Positions 25,600-34,467 of a stretch of DNA of 64,000 nucleotides are shown here, piece by piece. Made by a program: the position numbers and the translations under genes. This stretch comes from Acholoe squamosa. Lineage: Eukaryota > Annelida > Polychaeta > Phyllodocida > Polynoidae. The stretch spans positions 58,135,774 through 58,199,773 of the forward strand of contig OX439046.1 of the NCBI GenBank assembly GCA_949317995.1. The letters run 5' to 3'. Numbering within the stretch: the stretch's first letter is position 1; each line of letters opens with the position of its first letter. The notes below the pieces were generated by a model, which worked only from the letters and a program-made list of their open reading frames with translations, had not been told where the DNA came from and ran no database searches.

Positions 25600-26575
25600 A
25601 TCATGTGTTAACAGAATGCCTCTGGCAAGTCTATTATTGGCAGTAGTTCAGCGCCCTCATGAATTAACGTTTTCAATTTTTAACAAAAAATCATAGTAAA
25701 ATGAACTTGATGGTTCTAAATGATGGTATATCTTGAGTATCTGTTTTGCAATTATCAAAAGACTTAGGTGCCTTGTTGAAAAAGAGTATTTGGGTACCTT
25801 GGTCTGCATTCAGGTAGGATTTGAAATGTGTTCAGAGAGAGAAGTGTCGTGAAAATGTGGGATTTTTTTTTCAAAGCGAGGGAAATGACCAATTATGGGC
25901 CTAAAGTGTGTAGATCTGCCTTTAAAGTAGTAAGTTAACATGTTCTGTATGAGTAATTATGATACAGAAGATCTGAGATGTTTTAAAGTATTGTTCACAT
26001 TGACTTAAAAAGAATCCATTGAATTCCTCACGTACGTAACATTTTCGAGTGTTTGCGACAAGTCATAGTAGAATGAACTTGATGGTCCAGAGCAATGGTA
26101 TATGTTGTTTATCTGTTTTGTAATGATTAATAGACTTATGGGCCTTGTTAAGGAAGATTATTTGGGGTACCCTGGTCTGTATTTACGTAGGACATAACAT
26201 GCCCTCAGAGTGAGAAGTGCTATGAAAATGTGAGATTTTTTTCAAAGCAATGGAAATGCCCAAATGAGTGGCCTAAAATGTGTAGATATGCCTTTGAAAT
26301 GGTAATCTAACATATTCTGTACAGGAAATAGTGACGCAGATGATCGTTAATATTTAAAAGTATTGCTCAGGTGAAAATCATTTGAATTCAGAAACACCCA
26401 TGCAGATCTGGACCAGAATGTCTGCATGCTATATTGTTGCAAAAGGGTAACATTAATTGTAAGTAGGGTCACTCTAGATAATAGAGATTGATTTTCATGA
26501 AGATCTACTCATTTTTAAATGTATGAGGTTAAAGTTAGGAATGCTAAGCTACATGTTCACAACTTTCGCTAATCT
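25600..26575 (-). repeat. 371-bp tandem duplication between RNase H and integrase
   Basis: The unit starting CATAGTAAAATGAACTTGATGG at 25,692 is repeated from 26,063 with moderate divergence. Both copies contain GTACCYTGGTCTG and a TTTTTTTCAAAGC stretch. No gypsy coding homology is visible here, so it probably entered after the element did, but flanking duplications are not visible. Confidence 0.65.
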
Positions 26576-27309
26576 TCATATTTGAGGATGAGGTGTAATA
26601 AAAAAAGGTCTTGATACAGGGATTTGATTTTTACTACACTTAAAGACATGTGTTATAACATTATGGACATGAAATATGATGTAGATAGGATGATATCTGA
26701 TAGGTTTTATGACTATCTGTTGGAAAACGTTGCGTACGTGAGGGTAAAAATATGGTTTTATGCCGTGGGCAATAAAATCTGACATGTTAGGAGTTGGTGA
26801 CTTGAATGAACCTTTCTAGTAAGCCAAGATATAGGGTTTTCAATAAAATATAGTGTTATTGAGTTATTATTAAGTTTGTGATTCCAATGGTCCTCAGGCT
26901 GGTGAACATCCTTCACTGAATCACACCATGTAATTAATAACACCTGAGCAGAATTGGTCTCTTTGTTGTCATTTATCAAGTCTTTGATTGAGAATGGGTG
27001 CTTAATAATATCTTTGAAAGCTGAATGCTCAAAGTCATGATTACATAACTTGACCACTTCTTGGCCTTCACCACTGGGCGCTTGGATTGGATCACCAAGC
27101 ACCTAAAATTTCTCATCTGAATCCACTGAGTCTGCTGCAATCTTTTTTGATTGAGCTCTGGTAACTACATTTAATTTGGCTGTCTTTTTCATGATTGTTT
27201 TTGGTTTATATACCCTAATAGGATAATTCTCCAAAATAGTCATCCTGATTGTAGTGTTTGATTGAGTGAACAGAATTAAATCTAACGTCTTTAAAAGGTT
27301 TGTTGTCAC
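26576..27309 (-). pseudogene. Gypsy pol linker between RNase H and integrase
   Basis: Three open stretches (27,103-27,309, 26,758-27,102, 26,576-26,785) follow RNase H on the same strand. They contain lysine-rich and mixed polar sequence (RAQSKKIAADS near the start) without a catalytic motif, as is usual for the RNase H to integrase connector. They are in different frames, so the region is decayed. Confidence 0.5.
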
Positions 27310-27418
27310 CTACCTCTACAATATCATTGTAGGGAATTTGTGACAGGAGGTCTGGCACAATGTTAAGTTTACCCTTCAAATGTTTGATTGTAAAATCAAA
27401 CCAAACCTGCCAAAATAT

Positions 27419-27727
27419 TCAGACCACTTCTGCATTCTGCCTGTTAGCGACTAAGGCTGCATGGTCTGTTAGAACTGTGGATGTTCTACCAATCACATAA
27501 TGCTCAAATTTCAGCATTGCAAATTTTATACCAACTAATTCTTGATCAGTAACACTGTTATTTCTCTCGGCCTGGGACAGCTTTCTACCAGCAAATGCAA
27601 TGGGTCTCAAGTTATTCTTACAATCCAGTTGGGAAATACAAGCACCTATGGAATATTTTGAACTGTCGGTGGGAATTGTGAACAGATTTGAAAAGTTGGG
27701 ATATTTCAAAACAATGTTCTCTGCCAA
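27419..27727 (-). pseudogene. Gypsy RNase H domain
   Basis: RNase H degrades the RNA strand during reverse transcription. The fragment shows PTDSSKYSIGA (first catalytic Asp region), RKLSQAERN, an invariant-type TDQELVGIK (Glu region) and LTDHAAL (second Asp region), in the order of Ty3/gypsy RNases H. It follows the reverse transcriptase directly and ends in the linker. Confidence 0.9.
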
Positions 27728-27730
27728 TGA

Positions 27731-28830
27731 TCATTTGATTTTATCAAACGCCTGTTGATGGACGTTAGTCCAATGGAATTTAGCATTTCTCATTGTTAAC
27801 GTGTACAATGGATACCTTGTACTTGAGAAGTGTGGGAAGAATGCCTGATAATAAGTGGCTAGACCATTAAATGATTTGACTTGTTTGCGCATTTTGGGTG
27901 TGGGGAAATTTCTAATAAGTTGGACTTCATCAGGATTTGGATAAATCCCATCTGATGATACAACAAACCCCAAGAATGGGAGTTTCTTATGTCCAAAGCT
28001 ACATTTTAATTTTCTGAACTTGATGTTTGCTTTTCTGAATGCCTTGAATGACTCATTTAGGTCAGTCAAATGATCATCCCATGTTGGTGATGCAACTATC
28101 ATCAATGTACGGCTGGTAAATGTCTCATAATGTTTTCTGTAATGTTGGGGAAAGCCTTGGGTGAGATAGATAAACCCATTGGCATAGTTTTATATCTCCA
28201 TGTTTTACCTGGAGTAGTAAAGGCTGTCAAATTCCTGTCGCCCTCTCTCAGTGGAATTTGAAAAAATCCAGAGTAAGCGTCGAGGATGGAGAAATACTTT
28301 GCACCTAAACCTCCTACTTTAATTAGTGTATTAAAGGCTTGGTTCTTAATCTGCTGGACTAAATGATGAAAATCCACCACTACCCTAAATGATCGTTTAC
28401 CATTTTTATCTTTACCATTTTCTACAAGAAAAGCTGGGCTGCACCACTCAGTATGCCCAGGCATCTCTCAATGATGCCAGCTTTTTCTTGACCATCCAAC
28501 AGTTTATTTATAATTTCAGTTCTACCAGGGGAAGTTCTATAGGCCATGATATTGATGGGCTTATACTCCATTTTTAAGTCAATTCTGTGGGTGTATTCAG
28601 TTGTTAGTCCCAAACCCTCATCAATTATTATGAAAGAATCTGAATTCCTTTCTAATAATGCTCTGATCTCAGATTTTTGATCCTCAGTCAGGTTTTTCTC
28701 ATCAGTTTTGAAATCCCCTTCATCATAAGCTGGTACAGAGATCATCTGACCTTTAGATCATCTGGACCCATGAAATCCTCTTCCACTCTGAGAGAATATA
28801 GGCCTAGAATTGAATCCTTTTTTATCTGAT
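27731..28830 (-). pseudogene. Gypsy reverse transcriptase, frameshifted
   Basis: RNA- and DNA-templated polymerase of the element. Minus-strand order: an N-terminal connector (28,422-28,830), the palm and fingers part (28,102-28,464) with FRVVVDFHHL, SILDAYSGFFQIPL and MPMGLSISPKAF, then the thumb side (27,731-28,105) with FLGFVVSSDGI. The YIDD active-site codons lie at 28,098-28,109, exactly where the frame changes between the two open stretches, so the catalytic motif is not joined to its downstream part. A further frame change lies near 28,745. Confidence 0.93.
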
Positions 28831-28929
28831 ATCCTCTATGATATGTGTTATAAAGAATTATGTGTTATTATATAGAATTTCATTTGAGGTTTTGTATGGG
28901 TTAACTATACCTCTCTTCACACAATATGG

Positions 28930-29036
28930 GACAGGTTTTTATCTTAGTAAATTCTCTGTCACACCAATTGTGAACTTATCACTATTGGCAGTCTGATCTT
29001 AATGCTCGCACATTGCGATGTACCATCTGCTAGAAA
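28930..29036 (-). pseudogene. Gypsy protease, C-terminal part
   Basis: Continuation of the protease frame after the nested transposon: a LADGTSQC motif and a beta-strand-like stretch typical of retroviral-type aspartic proteases. It resumes in frame with the N-terminal part if the insertion and one 4-bp duplication are removed. A stop follows about 30 codons on. Confidence 0.75.
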
Positions 29037-31188
29037 GGTCAAAAATCATAGAAAGTTGGCTTTTGCTATTTTTGCACTTCTGCTGGCCCTTATCGTTAGG
29101 ATTTTAATTTTTTCATTATTTTTTGGGGCTTATATTGTCAGACCTGATGAGTTCTTTGTGTTACACATAGGTTTATGTGGTGGGAAATCGATATTTCATC
29201 TTACAGCGCCTCAAAATAGGCCACATTTGACCCAAACTGGGGGAAAAATGATAAAAAAAATACACAAAAGTGAAAATTTTCAGGATATACTACCAAATAT
29301 GTGTAGTTTCATTTATATAACATATATTTTGTGGTTATACATTGTATCAGGAACAAAAAACCCTCCTCTGGACATATTTCTTTTATATGCTGGGAGCATT
29401 TGAAGTTTGGTGAAGGTCTGTGTCTTCCCGAATCATTTTGCCTAAAATAACACCCCTAAACTAAGTCAGTAGGGCATATGGGTTCAATATTGTATTTAGA
29501 AAATAGAGGAAGGTAAGGTTAATATCTGTTAAAGAAAAAAATTAGAATTCCTTGGTTAACTTCATTCTGAGGATGCTATGAATGGCTTCCATGGAATATA
29601 CCCTGTTTTTCTCATCTGACCAAAAAATCAATGATTTTGCCCCTCCTGTGTAAAGTTGATATATTTAACTGTTCTAAAAATGGCAGTAATTTTCCCCTGG
29701 CACACACCTAAGTATCCAATGTGTAGAGTATTTGATTATTGCACACCCTGTGCAACAGCAGAGCTGGGAAGTGGATTTTTGTCTTCCCGAATCAGTGTCT
29801 TCCCGAATCATTTTTGAGTACCATACCATGTTCAGGACTTGATTTTCTACATAAATGCCCACTGTATTATTGTGAAATTCACAGATCTAGACTAGTTTGA
29901 CCTGTAGATTTCAGAAATCAAGGTTTATTGATGTCAGATGTGTGCTCATTATCATGAAATGCACATGCTTTTAATAAATGTTTATTGTGATTCTGTTCAC
30001 TTTTCTTGTCTGAAAAAAAAAACACAATGATTTTGCCCCTGCTGTGTAAAGTTTATATATCTAACTGTTCTAAATATGACAGTAATTTTCCCCTGACACA
30101 CACTTAAGTATCCAATGTGTAAAATATTTGCTTATTGCAAACCCTGTGCAATAGCAGAGGTGGGAAGTGGATTTTTGTCTTCCCGAATCAGTGTCTTCCC
30201 GAATCATTTTTGAGAAATATCCCATGTACAGGACATGATTTTCTATGTAAATAATCATTGTATTATCATGAAATTCACAAATCTAGATTATTTTGAGCTG
30301 TAGATTACGGAAATCAAGGTTCATTGATGTCAGATGTGTACTTATCATCATGAAATGCATGTACCTTTTTAATAAAGGTTCATTGCAACTCTGTTCACTT
30401 TTCTTGTCTGAAAAAAAAATCAATGATTTTTGCCCCTCCTGTGTTAAGTTGATATGTTTAACTGTTCTAAATATGTCAGTAATTTTCCCCTTACACACAC
30501 CTAAGTATCCAATGTGTAGAATATTTGCTTATTGTATACCCTATGCAATAGCAGAGCACGGAAGTGGATTTTTGTCTTCCCGAATCAGTGTCTTCCCGAA
30601 TCATTTTTGAGAAACATGCCATGTTCGATTGAAATTCTTAGGTTTACACAGATTTTTCCCCCATTAAAGCTATATACCACTTGAAAGCACATGTCTTAGG
30701 AATTGTCTTCCTCATAACTAATAGTTCCCACCTGACTCTGCCTTCCTTTTATGAAGAATAGCAGATAATAAATTTTCTTTGCCCTGAAATTTACTTACAA
30801 TCCAATATCAGCCCTGGAGGATAATGACCCATTAGCAAAGCAAAATCAAAGAATATTGAGCTAAAACGCTATGAACCCGACCTTTAGACCCAGGAGTATA
30901 AGAATAATGTCAGAACTGTTGATTAATAATATATTTCTACTCATATAGGAGGCCTTAAGGCTAAATACCCCCATGAATGATTCGGGAAGACACCCTTTCA
31001 AGGATATATAGTTTTGGGGTGTTGCCATAGCAACGGTTTTCATATTTAACTCATAATATTTTGTGAGGAGTTACCCCACCACCCATACACTATCCACAAA
31101 AAATATCTTTGAGGTACTCATAGGTTTGATTTCAGACCCCCTCCAGGGCCCCCCAGGGGCAAAAGCTCCGTTTCTATGACTTTTGACC
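29037..31188. mobile_element. 2.15-kb DNA transposon (GGTC/GACC family) inside gypsy protease
   Basis: The ends are exact inverted repeats GGTCAAAA and TTTTGACC, extended by ATCATAGAAA and TTTCTATGAC. It is flanked by the 4-bp duplication GAAA (29,033-29,036 and 31,189-31,192). Weaker inverted similarity continues for about 150 bp inward on each side. It carries no recognisable transposase (best frame 133 codons at 29,002-29,403, no domain), so it looks non-autonomous. The interior holds a triplicated ~396-bp unit. A second family member lies at 45,200-45,672. A 4-bp duplication is known for Sola- and Chapaev-type transposons, but assignment to either is only a possibility. Confidence 0.85.
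29613..30625. repeat. ~396-bp unit in three tandem copies
   Basis: The copies start near 29,613, 30,009 and 30,407, at a TCTGA(A)n word followed by CAATGATTTT. Each contains CCCCTSCTGTG, a CACACMCYTAAGTATCCAATG word and a pair of TCTTCCCGAATCA motifs 15 bp apart. The third copy is incomplete. A single TCTTCCCGAATCA also lies at about 29,427 and an inverted one at about 30,978-30,990. Confidence 0.88.
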
Positions 31189-31430
31189 GAAAAATCCTAA
31201 CTCTACACTTCTCTTTCTCAAAATTATTCTCTTTACAAACGGCTCTATATAGTGATTGGGATATACATGAAATTGACACACCTGTATCAATAAGTGCCGG
31301 TATGGTATATTTACAAAAATTTACATTCAACTTTCCGTTTTCCAAAGTACAATTTAATTTATCATTGATATCGTTTCCAATGTGCATGGAATTTAATCTA
31401 GAAGGCCTGCATCTACCAATAGACTTTACA
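31189..31430 (-). pseudogene. Gypsy protease, N-terminal part with active site
   Basis: Aspartic protease that matures Gag and Pol. The fragment shows ALIDTGVSISCIS, the DTG active-site motif followed by the S-I-S pattern of retroviral-type proteases. It is cut after KCRVRIF by the DNA transposon. The amino acids read beyond that point at 31,118-31,188 belong to the transposon end, not to the protease. Confidence 0.85.
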
Positions 31431-31433
31431 TGT

Positions 31434-31880
31434 TTAAATTATCCCTTTTTGTGGTTGAATTAGAGTGCATGTCACCCCTCTTGTCATAATTACTGCCCCT
31501 ATCATGAGAAGATGATCTTCTGTCATTATAGCGGCAGTTGTCACTCTTCCTCTCATCATGTTTGCGGTCGTTGGAGCTAGAATGCTTATTGTAATACTGA
31601 TCTTTAGAATGATTCCTTTTCTAATCTTTACCATTTCCGTATGGTGAACTGGAACCATCTCTACCCCTAGAATTGTCTCTGCTATTGTAGTAAGAATCTC
31701 TTCTAGAATTTCTGTTGATTTTGATCTGTCATAGGAATTATTATGGCGGTCACGGCTGTCTGGTCTGTCTCTGCTATCACGTCTATCATACCACTTGTAG
31801 TTAGATCTGTTACCATCCCTGTAGCTGTCATCAAAATTGACCCTTCTAGCTGTATATCCATTAGAGCATTAAGGCGGCCT
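31434..31880 (-). pseudogene. Gag C-terminal Arg/Asp/Ser-rich region
   Basis: The minus strand between capsid and protease encodes, over more than one frame, a run rich in Arg, Asp, Ser, Asn and Lys with words such as YDRRDSRDRPDSRDRHNN and RRSSSHDRGSNYDKRGD. Gypsy Gags usually have one or two CCHC zinc knuckles here for RNA binding. I see none. A basic/acidic SR-like tail could serve the same purpose (inference). The DNA is repetitive in CGT/CTATCA words. Confidence 0.65.
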
Positions 31881-33135
31881 AGGATCTGATCATTAGTGTT
31901 TTTAAGGCACGCTATCTCATCTACTTGGCACTTACTTTTATACAGTGCTAGACTTTTGAGTCTGGATTCCTCCTCCCTAGACTTACTAACAGCCTCTTGT
32001 ATTGTTTTAGGTCTTCAATCAAACACCACATTCTGCAACTGTTCTCTAAGGTTACTTTTGAAAATAATGATCTGTGCATGCAATGGAATGCCCTCTTTAT
32101 CCATTAATTTGTGTAAATCTGTGGCAAAGCTTGTTACATCTTCCTTCTCCTTCTGTCTTCTATGCCTGAAACCCTTCTTCATCTCATCTACAGTTAGTTT
32201 ATCAAACTCATCAATGAACACTGCTGTCCATGCCTTCATATCAATTGGTGCCTTATGTGATGCTTCATAGGTGTCATAGAAAGTTCTAGCCTTCCCTTTT
32301 AGGAATTCACCCAGTCTTTCGAACCAATATGTCTTGTCGCTGTTGATAGAATCTGCATAGGCACTGAATTCATCCATGAATTCTTTAGGTGACCTCAAGA
32401 TGGTAGTACATTCTAAAGGTACAGGCTCTTTTCCTAACTTGTTAATAGTGTCTCTATGCCTACTGTAATCAGTGCCTGTAAGGCCATTTGAAGCTAAGTT
32501 TGCTAATACAGTGTTCAAGTTATTTGCATGGCTCCACTCCCTCCTAAGCTTGTTTAATTCTTGCTGTAATTCTTCAAATCTAAGTTCCTTGTCATTCTTG
32601 CGTGAAAACTCATGTGATTTTCGTAAAAAATACATCATTTGGATGAGTTGTGCTAGCAGGGGTTGTAATGTGTTTACTTCTTCTTCTGAAGTTTCTTATG
32701 TTGTTCAAAAGCAGCTTTGTCTTGTCACAATAACTCTAGCTGCATTGGCTGCTGCTCGCTCAAAATTCTCTCTAACTATCTTAAGCTCCTCTAAACCTTG
32801 CTGTAAAGTAACTTCATCAACCATCTTGTCTATTTTAGCATTAAGACAAACAACAATGCTGCACTCTGATCACTGCCAACTATAGTATTGTCTACAGAGC
32901 AATCAGATGATTCATTGTCACTTAGCTGTAATGGGTTTAAAGATATCTGGAGTGAAGACAGTAGGAGGCCTCCTGGTAGGAGCTCAGGTTTCTTGTGGAT
33001 TGGAGTGGACGTCACCAAGTTGTGTAGATCCCTCAGTCCTTTAGCTGATTCTGTAGGAAGATTCTTTGCATACAGCCGGAGTCTTCTCTTCAATGGAGTT
33101 TCTTCATCACTGCTGTTCTCTGTTCTCTCTGCCAT
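31850..33135 (-). pseudogene. Gypsy Gag, N-terminal and capsid regions
   Basis: Gag forms the virus-like particle. It begins at the ATG whose complement ends at 33,135, about 130 bp inside the 5' LTR. Order: an acidic/Ser-rich N-terminus (32,830-33,135), an Ala/Glu/Leu-rich helical stretch (about 32,690-32,830) ending in a stop, then a capsid-like part (32,015-32,638) with FLKGKARTFYD and DEFDKLTVDEMKKGFR, helix-rich as in Ty3-type capsids. An in-frame stop at about 32,012 separates a final Glu/Lys-rich helix (to about 31,850). Gag is therefore broken by at least one frame change and two stops. Confidence 0.85.
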
Positions 33136-33368
33136 TGTAGTTCATAGGGTGGCTGCGCGAGAGCTGTTGTTCCAATTTGAGGTGGTGACATTGCCTGGGC
33201 TGCAGGTAGTTGAAAGTTGGTCAAACTACCGAAATATGCATATCAAACTCGATAAACTCACTAACTGTCATATCTTGATGTGCTAATAATGATATGACTT
33301 AAAGGCAAGACCTTGAGTAAGTTGATAATGCAGTTGTATTTATTTCAGTATATTGTACAAAGTCTTAA

Positions 33369-33556
33369 CCTTTACATGCCCAGAAATATTTGATGATTTT
33401 TCATTTATTTCACATGTAAATCACCCCAGCGATGCATATATATAATTCTGAAGATTGCCGGTTGGACCAGTAGATGTTCCTGGATGATAATTTGCTTCAA
33501 TATGCATGTACTTAAGCCCAAAACCATGCATTTAAGCATGCTTGGGCACCTAAGGG
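33369..33556. mobile_element. piggyBac-like MITE (TTAA target)
   Basis: 188 bp flanked by TTAA (33,365-33,368 and 33,557-33,560), absent from the other LTR. The termini CCTTTACATGCCCA and the reverse complement of the right end CCCTTAGGTGCCCA form inverted repeats of about 14 bp. TTAA duplication and CCYTT-type ends are the hallmarks of piggyBac transposons. Non-coding, so mobilised in trans. Confidence 0.88.
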
Positions 33557-33790
33557 TTAAATGGTTGCTATATATAGTGTATATGAAGGTGGCCTATGCT
33601 GGTCTGAGTGTACAGGTGGAACGCAGCTGGCAGGTAAGGTAGTGACTAGGGTGACCCCTATGATTGGTATGTGTAACTATGGGGTGTGTGTGTGTGTACA
33701 GTGTAGACATAGTACTATGATATACAATGTAAAGCAATAGAAATAAGTATAGAGTTATCATGTATATAAAGATAAAAGGTTTCTATATAT

Positions 33791-33859
33791 GTGACAGGAT
33801 CTGCGAAAAGAGCCCTTAGTGCAGGGTGCAATAAGGTCCCTATTCCCAGTACATGTCAC
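33791..33859. mobile_element. 69-bp miniature inverted-end insertion
   Basis: It begins GTGACA and ends TGTCAC, is flanked by ATAT on both sides, and is missing from the left LTR at the corresponding place (CTATATATAACA). Either a very short MITE or the remnant of one. The 4-bp ATAT duplication is low in complexity, so its exact length is uncertain. Confidence 0.7.
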
Positions 33860-33867
33860 ATATAACA

Positions 33868-33871
33868 ATGT
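33868..33871. repeat. Gypsy target-site duplication, right
   Basis: ATGT immediately after the right LTR, pairing with 22,211-22,214. Confidence 0.8.
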
Positions 33872-34377
33872 ATAGTAAATGCTTGAACTTTCTTTAACCT
33901 ACCTGCCCGGACCAGAGGGCAGTATATACTTCTGAATTCAGTGGCTACTGAAAACATACTGATAAGCCACTACATTTACTGATAGAATACTTCTTAATCA
34001 ACTGACTTTACATTGCTATTTTCAGTATAGAGTCAGTAGTCTACTTAATTGGGCAACTTATCTTGATCTTCAGCCTCCCCTCCCTTTTCTTGGGCATCTT
34101 TCTATCCCTACTGTTTTTCCTTACTTATAAATTTGCCCTCTCTTATTTGTTTTAAGTAGAGGCAACTTCTTCTAGAAGTTCTCTGACCTGATGGATGTTT
34201 CTGGGGTAGGTTTCTGACCGGCAGTTATAAAAACATTTATTGACCTGTATTTTGAATTCCATCACAGAAAGGTATAGTTTTTTCAATATAGGATTAATCC
34301 TATCCTGACTTTATTTTAGATTGACAAATTTCTTGCCACCTCTTATATTTGTGGCACAATTGGCCATATCTTTTACC

Positions 34378-34467
34378 CGGTCAGAAACCTCGGTCAAAAA
34401 CCTGTCAGGAACCTCCCCGGTCAGAAACCTCCCTGGTCAGAAACCTCACTGGTCAAAAACCTCCCCG
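34378..34467. repeat. Minisatellite of ~18 bp units
   Basis: Five degenerate copies of a GGTCAGAAACCTCCC-type unit. A reverse-oriented relative (GGTTTCTGACCGG) lies at about 34,208-34,221. Present in C2 only. Confidence 0.8.

Larger units (their letters stand above)
22215..33867 (-). mobile_element. Ty3/gypsy LTR retrotransposon, dead, possibly env-bearing
   Basis: Full-length element on the minus strand: 5' LTR (right), gag, protease, reverse transcriptase, RNase H, integrase, a putative env-like frame, polypurine tract, 3' LTR (left). It is flanked by 4-bp ATGT duplications, and the empty site survives in C1. Without the nested insertions it is about 9.2 kb. It is inactive: gag and pol are split by frame changes and stops, the reverse transcriptase active-site codons sit at a frame break, integrase has lost part of its core, and the protease is split by a DNA transposon. 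The two LTRs differ at about nine positions in the first ~103 aligned bases, so it is old. The name gypsy follows from the domain order and the RT/RNase H motifs. Confidence 0.93.
33266..33867 (-). repeat. 5' LTR (right) of the gypsy element, with two nested MITEs
   Basis: It matches the left LTR at both ends (TGTTATAT...GATATGACA on the minus strand) but contains a 188-bp piggyBac-like MITE and a 69-bp miniature element, each with its own target duplication. Without them it is about 337 bp. The sequence just inside it on the minus strand begins GTTAGTGAG and does not offer the usual TGG-starting tRNA primer site. Confidence 0.9.

Noticed and set aside
26576..26785. A separate small gene between RNase H and integrase
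   Set aside because: It is in line with the decayed pol linker on the same strand and has no own start context or domain.
29002..29403. 133-codon frame as transposase of the GGTC/GACC element
   Set aside because: It spans the transposon edge, is hydrophobic, and shows no DDE/D-type catalytic pattern.
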